A program made the translations under genes and the position numbers. A stretch of 63,364 bases of DNA from a virus: the IMG/VR virus record IMGVR_UViG_3300034141_000032, positions 1-63,364 of that record. One strand, given 5' to 3'. Shown here piece after piece: positions 32,271 to 41,144 of the stretch (position 1 is the stretch's first letter; each line of letters starts with the position of its first letter). Under the pieces are notes generated by a model. The model saw only the letters and a list, made by a program, of their open reading frames with translations. It was not told the DNA's origin and searched no databases.

Positions 32271-34168
32271 AAACCCTGAAGTCCCGGCGCGCGATCTTGA
32301 ACTGCAGCGCCCCGCAGGATTACGAGGGCGTCTATACCGACGAAGTGTTCGCCACGAACACATGGCTTGGCACGGGCGCGGCGCTCAATATCGCCAACGG
32401 GATCGATCTTGCACAGCACGGCGGGTTGGTCATCTGTCGGGCCCGGAACAGCCTAAAGCCCAGCCAGATGACGGACACGGTGCGCGGTGCTAGGAAGGCA
32501 TTCGACGTCATTTCGACAGCGGCGCCGGTAGACACCAGCGGCATCACGTCATTCAACGCCAGCGGCTTCACGCTCGGCGACAACGCCAGTTTCAACGCGG
32601 CCGGGGTTGATATGGTGTCCTGGACGTTCCGCAGGAAGGCGGGTTTTTTCGACGTCGTGGAATACACCGGCAACGGCGCCATCGCCCAGGCCATCGCCCA
32701 CAGTCTCGGGGGCGCACCTGGCGCCATGTTCGTCAAGGCGCAGTCCGGGGCATCGAACATCGGAGTCTACCACCGCGGCTTTGCCGTGCCCGCAACCACC
32801 GGTGCTAAGCTCAACAGCGATGCGGCCGAGACAACGGGCGTGGACTGGTGGGGCAGCACCAACCCGACATCGAACCATTTTACGGTCGGCCCTACCTACA
32901 ATTCCATGGGCGTGAAATACATCGCCTACCTGTTCGGGCACGACACATCCCCAGATGGCGTCATCCAGTGCGGCAGGGTGCCGGCGGTGACCGCTTCTAT
33001 CGAATTAGGCTGGGAGCCACAATTTCTCCTGAACCGCATCATCGGTGCGCAGTTCTCCTGGCAAACCCTGGACGATGTGCGCGGTTTCTTCGCTTCTCCC
33101 AGCGCGGGCAGTTTGAGCCTGGAAATGCAAAATCAGGCAGGGGAGACGGCAAGTTCGTTCGCCTGTCGCACTGCCACCGGGTACACGCAGGCAGCCAATG
33201 CCAACCCATATATTTACATCGCTATCCGCCGCTCGAACAAGCCGCCAACGTCCGGTTATCAGGTATTCTGTCCCGCCCTGCGCACCGGTACGGGCGGCAC
33301 GGCCACCGTGCGCAATGAGCCATTTCCCCTCAACCCGGACTTGGCGATCATTGCCAACCGAGCCGGAGGCGGGGCTTCGTACTTTGACCGGCTGCGCGGC
33401 TCCATCGATACTCGGCTTCAGTCAAGCAATACGAACGCCGAGGCGGCTTTCGCAGCATTCACGGCCTGGCGCCAGCGCGGATACGACATCGACGGCGCTC
33501 CTGCCGGTGTGAACGATCTCGGCGCAGCCTACCTAGATCTGGGCTTCAAGCGCGCCGTTCAGGTTTTTGACCAGGTTTGCTATACGGGCACCGGCGTAGC
33601 CAAGACCGAAGCGCACAGCCTGTTGATCGTCCCTGAATTGATGATCGTCAAGCGCCGCTACGGGGTGGACGACTGGCTGGTCTATCATGCGGCAGCCGGC
33701 AGCACGAAGTTCATGAAGTTTAACGACACGCAGTCCGAGGACATCAACCCGAACTACTGGAGCGGCACAACCCCAACGGACGCCGTGTTCTCGGTCGGCA
33801 CGGCCGCAGCCGTCAACGCCAACGGCGCGATCTATGTGGCGTACCTGTTTGCCACCCTGGCAGGCGTCAGCAAGGTCGGCACGTACACCGGCAACGGGGC
33901 GTCGCTCGACATCGATTGCGGCTTCGGCGCCGGTGCGCGCTTCGTGCTGGTCAAGAACCGCAGCGCCGCGGGAGACTGGTTCATCTGGGACAGTATTCGC
34001 GGCATCGTTGTCGGCAGCGATCCGCACCTGTCGCTCAACACGACGGCCGCCGAAGTTGGCGCCGACGACAGCTTGAGCCCGCTCGCGGCCGGCTTCACGG
34101 TCAACCAGTTGGTTGCCACTAACGTCAACGTGACCGGCCAGAACTATCTGTTCCTGGCGATCGCATAA
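32267..34168 (+). CDS. Tail fibre protein with repeated DUF7483-like domains
   Basis: A 633-residue protein. TTG at 32267 overlaps the upstream stop and has GGGG eight bases before it; no in-frame ATG is better placed. Three copies of one module can be read: VVEYTGNGAIAQAIAHSLGG...A-M-F-V-K...V-Y-H...WWGSTNPT...FTVG...YIAYLF, then VCYTGTGVAKTEAHSLLIVP...W-L-V-Y-H...YWSGTTPT...YVAYLF, and a shorter VGTYTGNGASLDIDCGFG...F-V-L-V-K. This pattern is that of DUF7483 domains in phage fibres. It should form the distal, host-contacting part of a fibre anchored by the 31623 product. Confidence 0.78.
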   Translation: MKTLKSRRAILNCSAPQDYEGVYTDEVFATNTWLGTGAALNIANGIDLAQHGGLVICRARNSLKPSQMTDTVRGARKAFDVISTAAPVDTSGITSFNASGFTLGDNASFNAAGVDMVSWTFRRKAGFFDVVEYTGNGAIAQAIAHSLGGAPGAMFVKAQSGASNIGVYHRGFAVPATTGAKLNSDAAETTGVDWWGSTNPTSNHFTVGPTYNSMGVKYIAYLFGHDTSPDGVIQCGRVPAVTASIELGWEPQFLLNRIIGAQFSWQTLDDVRGFFASPSAGSLSLEMQNQAGETASSFACRTATGYTQAANANPYIYIAIRRSNKPPTSGYQVFCPALRTGTGGTATVRNEPFPLNPDLAIIANRAGGGASYFDRLRGSIDTRLQSSNTNAEAAFAAFTAWRQRGYDIDGAPAGVNDLGAAYLDLGFKRAVQVFDQVCYTGTGVAKTEAHSLLIVPELMIVKRRYGVDDWLVYHAAAGSTKFMKFNDTQSEDINPNYWSGTTPTDAVFSVGTAAAVNANGAIYVAYLFATLAGVSKVGTYTGNGASLDIDCGFGAGARFVLVKNRSAAGDWFIWDSIRGIVVGSDPHLSLNTTAAEVGADDSLSPLAAGFTVNQLVATNVNVTGQNYLFLAIA

Positions 34169-34179
34169 AGAGGAGCAGC

Positions 34180-34800
34180 ATGGACATTCGCATTCGCGAC
34201 GACGGCAGCATCATCAGCGAGCAGGCATTCCTGTCGATGCACCCGAACACCAGCTTTCCGGCCACACTGACGCCGGCAGTGCTTGCCAGCTTCGGCGCCG
34301 ATCCGGTGCTCGAATCGCCCCTGCCAAACGCCGCGCCCGGCCAGCGCATCGCCCAAGACGGCGCCATCCAGGACGAGAGAGGGAACTGGCTGCGCAAGTG
34401 GAAGGTGGAGGCCATCCCAAGCGGGCAGGCGGCAGCGGCCAAGAAAGCGGCCAAGGAGCGCCAGTGGGTCGCCATTCAAGCCGAACGAACGCGGCGCGAA
34501 TTGGGCGGCATCAAGGTCGGCGCGCACTGGTTCCACACCGATTCGGATTCGCGGGCGAAGATCCGGGACGCGGTTTTGATGGGGCAGGCGCTCACGCCAA
34601 ACCTGCAATGGACGGTCATGGGAGGCGGTTCCGTCACCATGACGCCCGCGCTGGCGCAGCAGGTCTTCGCAGCGACAACCGCGCGCGACCATGCGCTGCA
34701 CACCAGGTCCAAGCAGCACAAGGCGGGCATGGAAGCAGCACCCGATCCGGCTGCCTACAGTTTCGTTGCTGGCTGGCCTGCCATCTACGAGCCGGCGTGA
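34180..34800 (+). CDS. DUF4376-containing tail fibre protein
   Basis: A 206-residue protein with AAGAGGAG before the ATG. The N-terminal ~75 residues include FPATLTPAVLASFGADPV. A helical linker (ERQWVAIQAERTRRELGG) leads into DUF4376 (IKVGAHWFHTDSDSRAKI, LTPNLQWTVMGGGSVTMTPA, QVFAATTARDHAL). DUF4376 is found at the C-termini of phage fibre proteins and fibre-assembly proteins, where a helix pair carries a substrate-like Trp-Phe-His motif. Position after the main fibre gene suggests an assembly or tip role. Confidence 0.72.
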   Translation: MDIRIRDDGSIISEQAFLSMHPNTSFPATLTPAVLASFGADPVLESPLPNAAPGQRIAQDGAIQDERGNWLRKWKVEAIPSGQAAAAKKAAKERQWVAIQAERTRRELGGIKVGAHWFHTDSDSRAKIRDAVLMGQALTPNLQWTVMGGGSVTMTPALAQQVFAATTARDHALHTRSKQHKAGMEAAPDPAAYSFVAGWPAIYEPA

Positions 34801-34826
34801 TCGCATGAAGTTCTACCTGGTCAGTC

Positions 34827-34875
34827 TTGTTCACATGTCATCACGGGCGAAGCCCCGCCGTGACCCCGTGAACAA
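34827..34875 (+). promoter_or_regulatory. Long hairpin before collar-fibre gene
   Basis: TTGTTCAC (34827-34834) pairs with GTGAACAA (34868-34875), and inside it TCACGG (34841-34846) pairs with CCGTGA (34858-34863) around a GGGCGAAGCCCC core. It has no T run, so it is not a terminator. It ends just upstream of ACAGGAGG and the ATG at 34891, where it could insulate or expose the ribosome-binding site. Confidence 0.55.
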
Positions 34876-34890
34876 TGAACAGGAGGATTT

Positions 34891-36459
34891 ATGCCGATCA
34901 AACTGGCAAACAACGTCAGCGCGCGCCTCACCGCGCCGCTTCAATTCAACGACGACTCGATCGTGATCTCGCTTGCGGACACGGAGCGCTTTCCCACGCT
35001 GGGCGTAGGTGACTGGCACCCGCTAACGCTGGTGGACGCCAACGGCGACTTCGAGATCGTGACCGCTACCTCTCGCGACGAGAACATCATCTATATCGAC
35101 CGGGCCCAGGAAGGCACTTTGAAGAAGGTGTTCGGGGTCGGCGATCGGGTCGAACTGCGCATCACCGCCGGCGCGCTGGAAGCATTGCAGCTCGAGCAGG
35201 AAGCCTATGCCGAGGCCACGGCCGATGCCGCCGTGAATGCGGCGATTGCGGGCGCCATTCAAGCCAACATCGACACTGCCAAGGAAGATGCGATTGCCGA
35301 GGCGGCCACCACGCTGGCCACGGCGATCAGTGGCGTGATCCAGACGAACATCAACACAGCCAGCGCCGCCGGCGCCGCTGCCCTGTCCAGTGCCGTTGCC
35401 GATCTGGATGCTGACGTCAGCACTACCCTGGCAGCCGGGCAAGCAGCAGCGGACGCGGCACAGGCAGCGGCTCAAAGCGCAGCCAGTTCCGCCTTGGCCA
35501 GCGCTTTGGTGGATGTGGACGCGGCGAACGATGCCACGCTCGCGGCTGCCCTGGCAGCGGTAGCCGCAGCCGAGGCGGCAGCCAGCGGTGCCCTGACAGC
35601 CGCCATCGCCGGGCCGATCCAGAGCAGCATTGATGCCGCCGAGGCTGGCGCCATCGCAGCCGCCGCTACCGATGCGACCACGAAGGTTTCGACAGAAAAC
35701 GCGGCCATGCAGGCAGCGATCAACGCCCTGCGAATCGAACTGAACGGCAATCTTTCGGCAGCACTGCCACCAGGATTCGGCCCGGTGCCTTGGTCGCTCG
35801 CCACCGAGCCGGCCGGCTGGATCTTCGCCGATGGCCGCACCCTCACCGGCGCCACGCCCTACACCGCCCTGCGTGCAGCCTATATCGCGGCCAGCTTCCC
35901 ATTCGGCCAGGACGGCTCTGGCAACCCGAAGGTGCCGGACATGCGGGGCAGGACGGCGGCCGGCCTTGATAATATGGGTGGGGGCGCAGCAGGCAGATTG
36001 ACGGGCGCAACCCTGGGCGCGGGGCTGGGCGCGCAAACACATGCGCTGACCACTGCCGAGCTGGCATCGCACAGCCATGGCGTAACAGACCCGGGCCACT
36101 TCCACACGGCCAGCGACTCCGGGCACGTCCACGCGGCATCGCAAGATGACCATACACACTCGTACAGCCCCGGCGCGCTGCTGGGCAATGCGGGCGGGTA
36201 TGGCGCCTACAAAGGAACGACAGCAGCAGGTGGCTCCATTGGCTATACCGACCGCGTTCTGGTGGCTTCGTCCAGTTCGAGCCCGGCCGCCAGTACGACA
36301 AGCGGCGTATCTGCCAATGCGGTCTATATCGGCACCGGGTATGCGGCAATCACTGTGGCATCGAAGGTGACGGGCGTCACAACCCAGAACGCCGGGTCTG
36401 GCACTGCCCACAACAACGTGCAGCCGACCCTCGTGACCAATTACATTATCAAAGTATGA
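34891..36459 (+). CDS. Tail fibre with collar domain
   Basis: A 522-residue protein. Residues 1-~95 share the anchor domain of the 31623 product (F-P-T-L-G...D...P-L-T-L, R-A-Q-E-G-T, E-L-R-I-T-A-G). Residues ~100-290 are an Ala-rich region with repeats of A-I-A-G-x-I-Q and long helical stretches, probably a trimeric coiled-coil shaft. Residues ~295-370 are a phage tail collar domain (GWIFADGRTLTGATPY, VPDMRGRTAAGLDNM). The rest has His-rich repeats (ASHSHGVTDPGHFHTASDSG) as in metal-bound fibre tips of T4 gp12 type. It likely forms a second short fibre. AGGAGG precedes the ATG. Confidence 0.82.
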   Translation: MPIKLANNVSARLTAPLQFNDDSIVISLADTERFPTLGVGDWHPLTLVDANGDFEIVTATSRDENIIYIDRAQEGTLKKVFGVGDRVELRITAGALEALQLEQEAYAEATADAAVNAAIAGAIQANIDTAKEDAIAEAATTLATAISGVIQTNINTASAAGAAALSSAVADLDADVSTTLAAGQAAADAAQAAAQSAASSALASALVDVDAANDATLAAALAAVAAAEAAASGALTAAIAGPIQSSIDAAEAGAIAAAATDATTKVSTENAAMQAAINALRIELNGNLSAALPPGFGPVPWSLATEPAGWIFADGRTLTGATPYTALRAAYIAASFPFGQDGSGNPKVPDMRGRTAAGLDNMGGGAAGRLTGATLGAGLGAQTHALTTAELASHSHGVTDPGHFHTASDSGHVHAASQDDHTHSYSPGALLGNAGGYGAYKGTTAAGGSIGYTDRVLVASSSSSPAASTTSGVSANAVYIGTGYAAITVASKVTGVTTQNAGSGTAHNNVQPTLVTNYIIKV

Positions 36460-36523
36460 AACCATGCTTTGCGGAACCATCGTGCGGTAAAATGCGGCAG
36501 GCAGCACCAACGGGAAGGCGATC

Positions 36524-38269
36524 ATGGCGGTAATCAAACTGACGGGATTTATGGGCGAGGCGCCGCGCGTGACGCCCCGACTGCTGCCCGACCGCTCGGC
36601 GCAGTCCGCTGTCGCCGTGCGCCTGGAAGACGGCGAACTGTCGCCCTTCCGCAAGCCCTTCCTGGTGGAAGACCTGTCCGGTCTGCTGGCCACGTCCATC
36701 GAGACGATCTATCTGCACCAGGGCGACTGGCTCTATTGGGATACGGTCGTCAATGCCGCCCCGGGCCCGGTGGCGCAGGATCGCCTGTACTTTACCGGCG
36801 ACGGCGTGCCCAAGATGACGGTTGCGGGCGTGACCTACGACCTGAAAGTCACCGCGCCCACCGTCGAACTGACCGCAACACCAGTTGGCGCTGTCGGCTC
36901 GCTCTACGACACCCGCATCTACGTCTATACCTTCGTGACCGACTTCGGCGAGGAATCGGAGCCTTCGCCCTTGAGTATCGGGGTGGACGTGTCGCCGGGC
37001 CAGACCGTCACCCTGTCCGGCTTTTCTGCAGCACCTGGCGGGCGCAACATTACCAAGCAGCGCATCTACCGCTCGCAGACCGGCGGCTCGCAGACCACGC
37101 GCCTGTACTTCGTGGGCGAGCGCGCGGCATCGGTGCTGGACTATTCCGATACGGTGAACGTCACCGATTTTGCCGAGCCGCTACCATCGGCCGACTTCAA
37201 CCCGCCACCGGACGAGCTCACCGGGCTGACCACCATGCCAAACGGGATCATGGTCGGCTTCGTCGGGCGCGATCTGTACTTTTGCGAGCCGTTCATCCCG
37301 CACGCCTGGCCGCAGAAGTATGTCTTGACCGCTGACTACGAGATCGTGGCGCTGGCCGCGCAGGGCACGTCCCTGATCGTCGGCACCACCGGGCACCCGT
37401 ATGTGGTCAACGGCACAGCGCCTGAGACGATGGTCATGGACAAGATGGAATTGAACCTGCCGTGCCTGTCTGCGCGCGGCATGGTCGATCTGGGCTACGC
37501 TTCGGCCTATCCGTCGCATGATGGCCTGGTCGTGGTGCAGGGCGGGGTTCCCCGGATCATCACCGCCGAACTTTTCACGCGCGACCAGTGGCGCATGATG
37601 AACCCGGACACCATGGTCGCGGCGCAGTTCTACGGGCGCTACTTCTGTTCCTACGAGTACACCGACGCCGATGGCATCACGATTGCCGGCACGGTGCTGA
37701 TCGACCTGTCGGGCGCCTCGCCCTTTGTGATCCGCAGCCAGTACAAGGCCGATTGCATGTTCTACGAACTGGCCACCGGCTCGCTGTTCATGGGTATCGG
37801 GGAATCGATCTACGAATGGGATTCGCCGCAATCGGTCAACGACGTTTTTACCTGGAAATCGAAGGTGTTCGTCATGCCCGCGCCCACCAGCTTCGGGGCG
37901 ATTCTGTTCGAGGCCGACCAGCCGAACGATGACGGCGCCAGCGCGGAAGCACTCGCCGCGGCGAACGCTGCTATCCAGGCCGCCAATCAGGCAATCATCG
38001 CCGCCGGCACGCTATTCGGATCGCTGGGCTCGCACATGATCAACGAATATCCCGCCAACGGCGACTCGCTCGTGGGCGTGCAGCAGTCGGCCGTCTCGGT
38101 CAACGTTTATGCCGACCGCGAGTTTGTCGCCACCGTAACCACCCCGGGCGTGATGCAGCGCCTACCGGGTGGGAAGATGGCGCGCGAGTGGGAGATTGAA
38201 GTTACCGGCACCGTCAACGTGCAGGAAGTCACCATGGCCGGCACCGGCCGCGAACTAAGGGGCGCGTAA
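36524..38269 (+). CDS. Tail nozzle/stabilisation-like beta-propeller protein
   Basis: A 581-residue protein with GGGAAGG before the ATG. It begins MAVIKLTGFMGEAPRVTPRL, an opening common to podoviral tail-hub proteins. It continues with many beta strands and repeated short turns (GDWLYWDTVV, YDTRIYVYTFVTDFGEESEP, YRSQTGGSQ, MPNGIMVGFVGRDLYFCEP, GTTGHPYVVNG). This suits the propeller-containing nozzle of short-tailed phages. An Ala-rich helix occurs near residue 480. It probably extends the adaptor ring made by the 28180 and 30954 proteins. Confidence 0.62.
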   Translation: MAVIKLTGFMGEAPRVTPRLLPDRSAQSAVAVRLEDGELSPFRKPFLVEDLSGLLATSIETIYLHQGDWLYWDTVVNAAPGPVAQDRLYFTGDGVPKMTVAGVTYDLKVTAPTVELTATPVGAVGSLYDTRIYVYTFVTDFGEESEPSPLSIGVDVSPGQTVTLSGFSAAPGGRNITKQRIYRSQTGGSQTTRLYFVGERAASVLDYSDTVNVTDFAEPLPSADFNPPPDELTGLTTMPNGIMVGFVGRDLYFCEPFIPHAWPQKYVLTADYEIVALAAQGTSLIVGTTGHPYVVNGTAPETMVMDKMELNLPCLSARGMVDLGYASAYPSHDGLVVVQGGVPRIITAELFTRDQWRMMNPDTMVAAQFYGRYFCSYEYTDADGITIAGTVLIDLSGASPFVIRSQYKADCMFYELATGSLFMGIGESIYEWDSPQSVNDVFTWKSKVFVMPAPTSFGAILFEADQPNDDGASAEALAAANAAIQAANQAIIAAGTLFGSLGSHMINEYPANGDSLVGVQQSAVSVNVYADREFVATVTTPGVMQRLPGGKMAREWEIEVTGTVNVQEVTMAGTGRELRGA

Positions 38270-38589
38270 TGTTCGGGCAGAAGGCAGCGCCGAAGGAAGA
38301 CATTGCCGCCATGGTGCGGGCCGAGGTCGCCAAGCAGATCGCCACCATGCACAAGGACATGCGTAACAGCATGGAGCGCCTGCAGACCCTGGCCGGCGAG
38401 CGCGGACCACGCGACGGTGCCCAGCGCGCGGTCATGCGCGGTGAACTGGCAGACATTGGTGACGTCACCATGACAGCCAGCACGCTGGCAGCGGACCCCA
38501 CCATGGACGATTACAACAAACTGCTGACCGACGTGCAGGCCGTTGTCGCGCTGCTGGAGCGCCTGCGGGACACCTTCACCGTCAGATAG
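38269..38589 (+). CDS. Small helical virion-associated protein
   Basis: A 106-residue, mainly helical protein whose ATG overlaps the upstream stop (TAATG). It contains AAMVRAEVAKQIATMHKDMR and a C-terminal coiled-coil helix. No family recognised. Position between nozzle and internal virion proteins suggests a minor tail or chaperone role. Confidence 0.6.
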   Translation: MFGQKAAPKEDIAAMVRAEVAKQIATMHKDMRNSMERLQTLAGERGPRDGAQRAVMRGELADIGDVTMTASTLAADPTMDDYNKLLTDVQAVVALLERLRDTFTVR

Positions 38590-38624
38590 GGTCGCCACTT
38601 GTAGCGCCGTGGTGCGCTTTTCCG

Positions 38625-38650
38625 TACAATGTGGTAAGAAATACGAACCA
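38625..38650 (+). promoter_or_regulatory. -10-like box with downstream operator
   Basis: TACAAT (38625-38630) is followed at once by TGGTAAGAAATACGAACCA (38632-38650), an exact TGGT-N11-ACCA site. Here the operator would cover the transcription start rather than the -35 box. No convincing -35 is seen, so the site could instead act as a roadblock. Confidence 0.45.
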
Positions 38651-38670
38651 ATGGTTTGATCGGGGTCGAC

Positions 38671-39105
38671 GTGCTTGAAATGATCTACGGACAGGAAGAC
38701 CGGCTCCTACCTTGGGCCAGCGAGCGTACCGGCGACATCTACCGGCGCGATGCCTACACGATCGGCGTGGCGCGCGACGGCAAGATCATGGGCGTGGCCG
38801 TGTTCGACAATTTCTCCGAGGCCGACTGCAACATGCACATCGCCAGCGATGGCTCGGCCAGGTGGATGACCAAGGAAGCGCTGGCAGCCGCATTTGCCTA
38901 TCCGTTCATTCAGTTGGGACTGCGCCGCGTCACGGGCGTGGTGCCGGCCAAGAACATCCGGGCGCTCGCATTCGACGAGCACATCGGTTTCGTGCGCGAG
39001 GGCTACCACCCGAACGCACGGGCCGATGACGACCTGATCACGCTGGGCCTGCTGCGAGAGAATTGCCGGTTCCTGCCGCACCGTTTTGACAAGATGAAAG
39101 GCTGA
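38671..39105 (+). CDS. GNAT-like acetyltransferase
   Basis: A 144-residue protein from the GTG at 38671 (GGGG five bases upstream); a TTG at 38656 and an ATG at 38680 are alternatives. The fold order fits GNAT: beta strands with DGKIMGVAVFDNF, a helix after KEALAAAFAYPFIQLG, then RRVTGVVPAKNIRALAFDEHIGFVREGYHP, matching the acetyl-CoA-binding N-x-x-(A/S)-x-x-(A/F)...G-F-x-x-E-G signature. Phage copies of this compact type accompany internal virion genes; the target is unknown. Confidence 0.75.
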   Translation: MLEMIYGQEDRLLPWASERTGDIYRRDAYTIGVARDGKIMGVAVFDNFSEADCNMHIASDGSARWMTKEALAAAFAYPFIQLGLRRVTGVVPAKNIRALAFDEHIGFVREGYHPNARADDDLITLGLLRENCRFLPHRFDKMKG

Positions 39106-39107
39106 CC

Positions 39108-41144
39108 ATGGGCAGCAAGACCGTACAACCACCAGCACCCGATCCCCGCATCGGCGAAGCTGCTGTCGCCAGCCAGGCGCTTGGTAAGGAATGGCTAGAT
39201 TTCAGCAAGGAGCAGTTCGAGGCCGGAGAGATCCGTCAGGATGCCTTCGACGATCTGACCGGGCGCGTGGCAGAAAGCGCACTGGCGACCGAGAAGCAGG
39301 CGAACGCATGGGCAGCCGAAGACCGGCAGACTCAGGCCGACTACCGCGAGAAGTACGACGGCTGGGCCGACGAGGACCGCACGCTGGGCCGCACGACCAA
39401 GGCCGAAGCGGACAAGTTGGGTGCCGAAGCGCTCGCCAATGGAAAGACCTACGAGCAGAAGATGGGCACGATTGCCGATCGCGCTGCTGCCAACGGCATC
39501 AATTACGGCAACCAGATGGACGGCCAGGCGGCCAAGTTCGGCGCCAACGGGGAAATGTACGAGCAGACCTTCGGCGACCTGTACCGCCGCGCCGGGGCCA
39601 ATGGCGCCGCTACGGGCGACAAGATCGAGGCCAAGGCGGCAAACTTCGGCGCCAACGGGGAAATGTACGAGCAGACCTTCGGCGGCATCGCGCAAAACGC
39701 GGCGCGCAACGGGGTCAAGTACGGCGACCAGTTGGACGGGACGGCCCAAAACTTCAAAGCCAGTGGTGAGATGTACGAGCAGCGCTTTGGCGAGCTTCAT
39801 CGCCGTGCCGCTGCCGATGGCGACAAATACGGGGCAAAATTCGACGCCGCATCCGATGCCATTGCGGCCGATGGCGCGAAATACGAGAAGCAATTCGGCG
39901 CCGTGGCCGATGCGCAGGGCCAGCTTGGCACGGAGGAGATCGACCGCTACCGCGAGCAGTTCCGTCCCGTCCAGGACAAGATCGTCAGCGAGGCGATGGG
40001 CTGGGATTCCGAAGCGCGCATGGATGGCGAAGCGGCCAAAGCCAGCGCCGACGTGATGAACAGCGCCGCGCGCGCCAAGGGAAGCAATCAGCGCTCGATG
40101 GCCGCCATGGGCATCAGCCCCAATTCCGGCCGCTTCGCAGCGGTCGACAAAGGTATCGACATGGAAACCGGGCTGGCAGCAGCCGGGGCGAAGAATTCGG
40201 CGCGCGACACGATCCGCCAGCAGGCAGTCGGCATGCGGGCGCAGGCGGCGCAGTTGGGCCAGCAGGTCTATGCCAATGGCGAAGGCGCGACCCAAATGGG
40301 CTTGTCCGCCCGTGGCGCTGCGCAAGGTGCCAAGAGCAGCGCGGAAGCGATGGCGATGCAGGCCACCGGAGCGGCGCAGGACGCACGCAACACCGGCAAC
40401 AGCCTTGCCGGGCAGCTTGCCGACACGGGCAGGCAGGCGCGGCAGTCGGGCGATCTTGCAGCCGTTAGCACGCTCAATGCAGCGCAGGGGGCGCGCAACA
40501 CCGCCGATGCGCTGACCGGGCAGATGGCCGAGGCCGGTCGCACGGCACGCCAGTCGGGCGATGCCATGGCGCTCGACGCTGTGACATCGGCAAATACCAT
40601 CCGGCAGCAGGGCGATGCGCAGGCGGGCCAGATGGCGGACGCAGGTCGAACCGCACGCTTGGCAGGAGATACGGCCGCAACAGGTGCCATCGGCGCCGCG
40701 CAGGGCGCACGCAGCTCTGGCGACAGCATGGCGATGCAGGGCGCCGCCGCAGGTCAGACCGCGCGCCAGGCCGGCGAGTCGATGGCGATGCAGGCAAAGA
40801 ACATGGGGCTGGCCGCCGCTGGCATCGGCAACACCACCGCTTCGCTGGGAACTGGACAGCAAGGCGCTGGCTATGCCGGGCTAGGTCTGGGGCTGCAAGC
40901 AGGTGGCGCAGCAACCGGTGCGGCAGGTGCTGGCCAGAGCAACTTCTTCCAGACAAACGGCATCATGGGCCAGGGCTTCAACGGCGCGATGCAGGGCACG
41001 GCCAACATGGGCAACATGCTGAACACGCAGTACGGCAACCAGTTGCAGGGCTGGTCGGCGGCACAGCAGGCCAGCGCCAGCAAGTCCAACGGCATCGGGT
41101 CGATGATCGGCACGATTGCCGGCGCCGGCGTCACCCTGTTCTGA
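39108..41144 (+). CDS. Repeat-rich internal virion protein
   Basis: A 678-residue Ala/Gly/Gln-rich protein. Residues ~100-260 hold at least four ~36-residue repeats built on GANGEMYEQTFGDLYRRA; two share an identical 40-base DNA stretch. Residues ~385-570 hold ~11/22-residue repeats of the type GRTARQSGDAMALDA and AAQGARNTGNSLA, predicting long amphipathic helices. The last ~110 residues are Gly/Asn-rich with a hydrophobic end (IGSMIGTIAGAGVTLF). Such proteins are ejected ahead of phage DNA and line a trans-envelope conduit in short-tailed phages; this role is inferred from position and composition. Confidence 0.65.
   Translation: MGSKTVQPPAPDPRIGEAAVASQALGKEWLDFSKEQFEAGEIRQDAFDDLTGRVAESALATEKQANAWAAEDRQTQADYREKYDGWADEDRTLGRTTKAEADKLGAEALANGKTYEQKMGTIADRAAANGINYGNQMDGQAAKFGANGEMYEQTFGDLYRRAGANGAATGDKIEAKAANFGANGEMYEQTFGGIAQNAARNGVKYGDQLDGTAQNFKASGEMYEQRFGELHRRAAADGDKYGAKFDAASDAIAADGAKYEKQFGAVADAQGQLGTEEIDRYREQFRPVQDKIVSEAMGWDSEARMDGEAAKASADVMNSAARAKGSNQRSMAAMGISPNSGRFAAVDKGIDMETGLAAAGAKNSARDTIRQQAVGMRAQAAQLGQQVYANGEGATQMGLSARGAAQGAKSSAEAMAMQATGAAQDARNTGNSLAGQLADTGRQARQSGDLAAVSTLNAAQGARNTADALTGQMAEAGRTARQSGDAMALDAVTSANTIRQQGDAQAGQMADAGRTARLAGDTAATGAIGAAQGARSSGDSMAMQGAAAGQTARQAGESMAMQAKNMGLAAAGIGNTTASLGTGQQGAGYAGLGLGLQAGGAATGAAGAGQSNFFQTNGIMGQGFNGAMQGTANMGNMLNTQYGNQLQGWSAAQQASASKSNGIGSMIGTIAGAGVTLF
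39537..39684. repeat. Direct repeat of 40 bp within virion-protein gene
   Basis: Bases 39537-39576 and 39645-39684 are identical over 40 bp, 108 bp apart (36 codons), so the repeat keeps frame. A third, diverged unit starts near 39750. It marks recent unit duplication inside the gene. Confidence 0.85.

Noticed and set aside
34691-34966. Short frame spanning the collar-fibre leader
   Set aside because: It overlaps the end of one gene and the start of the next, and the long hairpin explains the region better.
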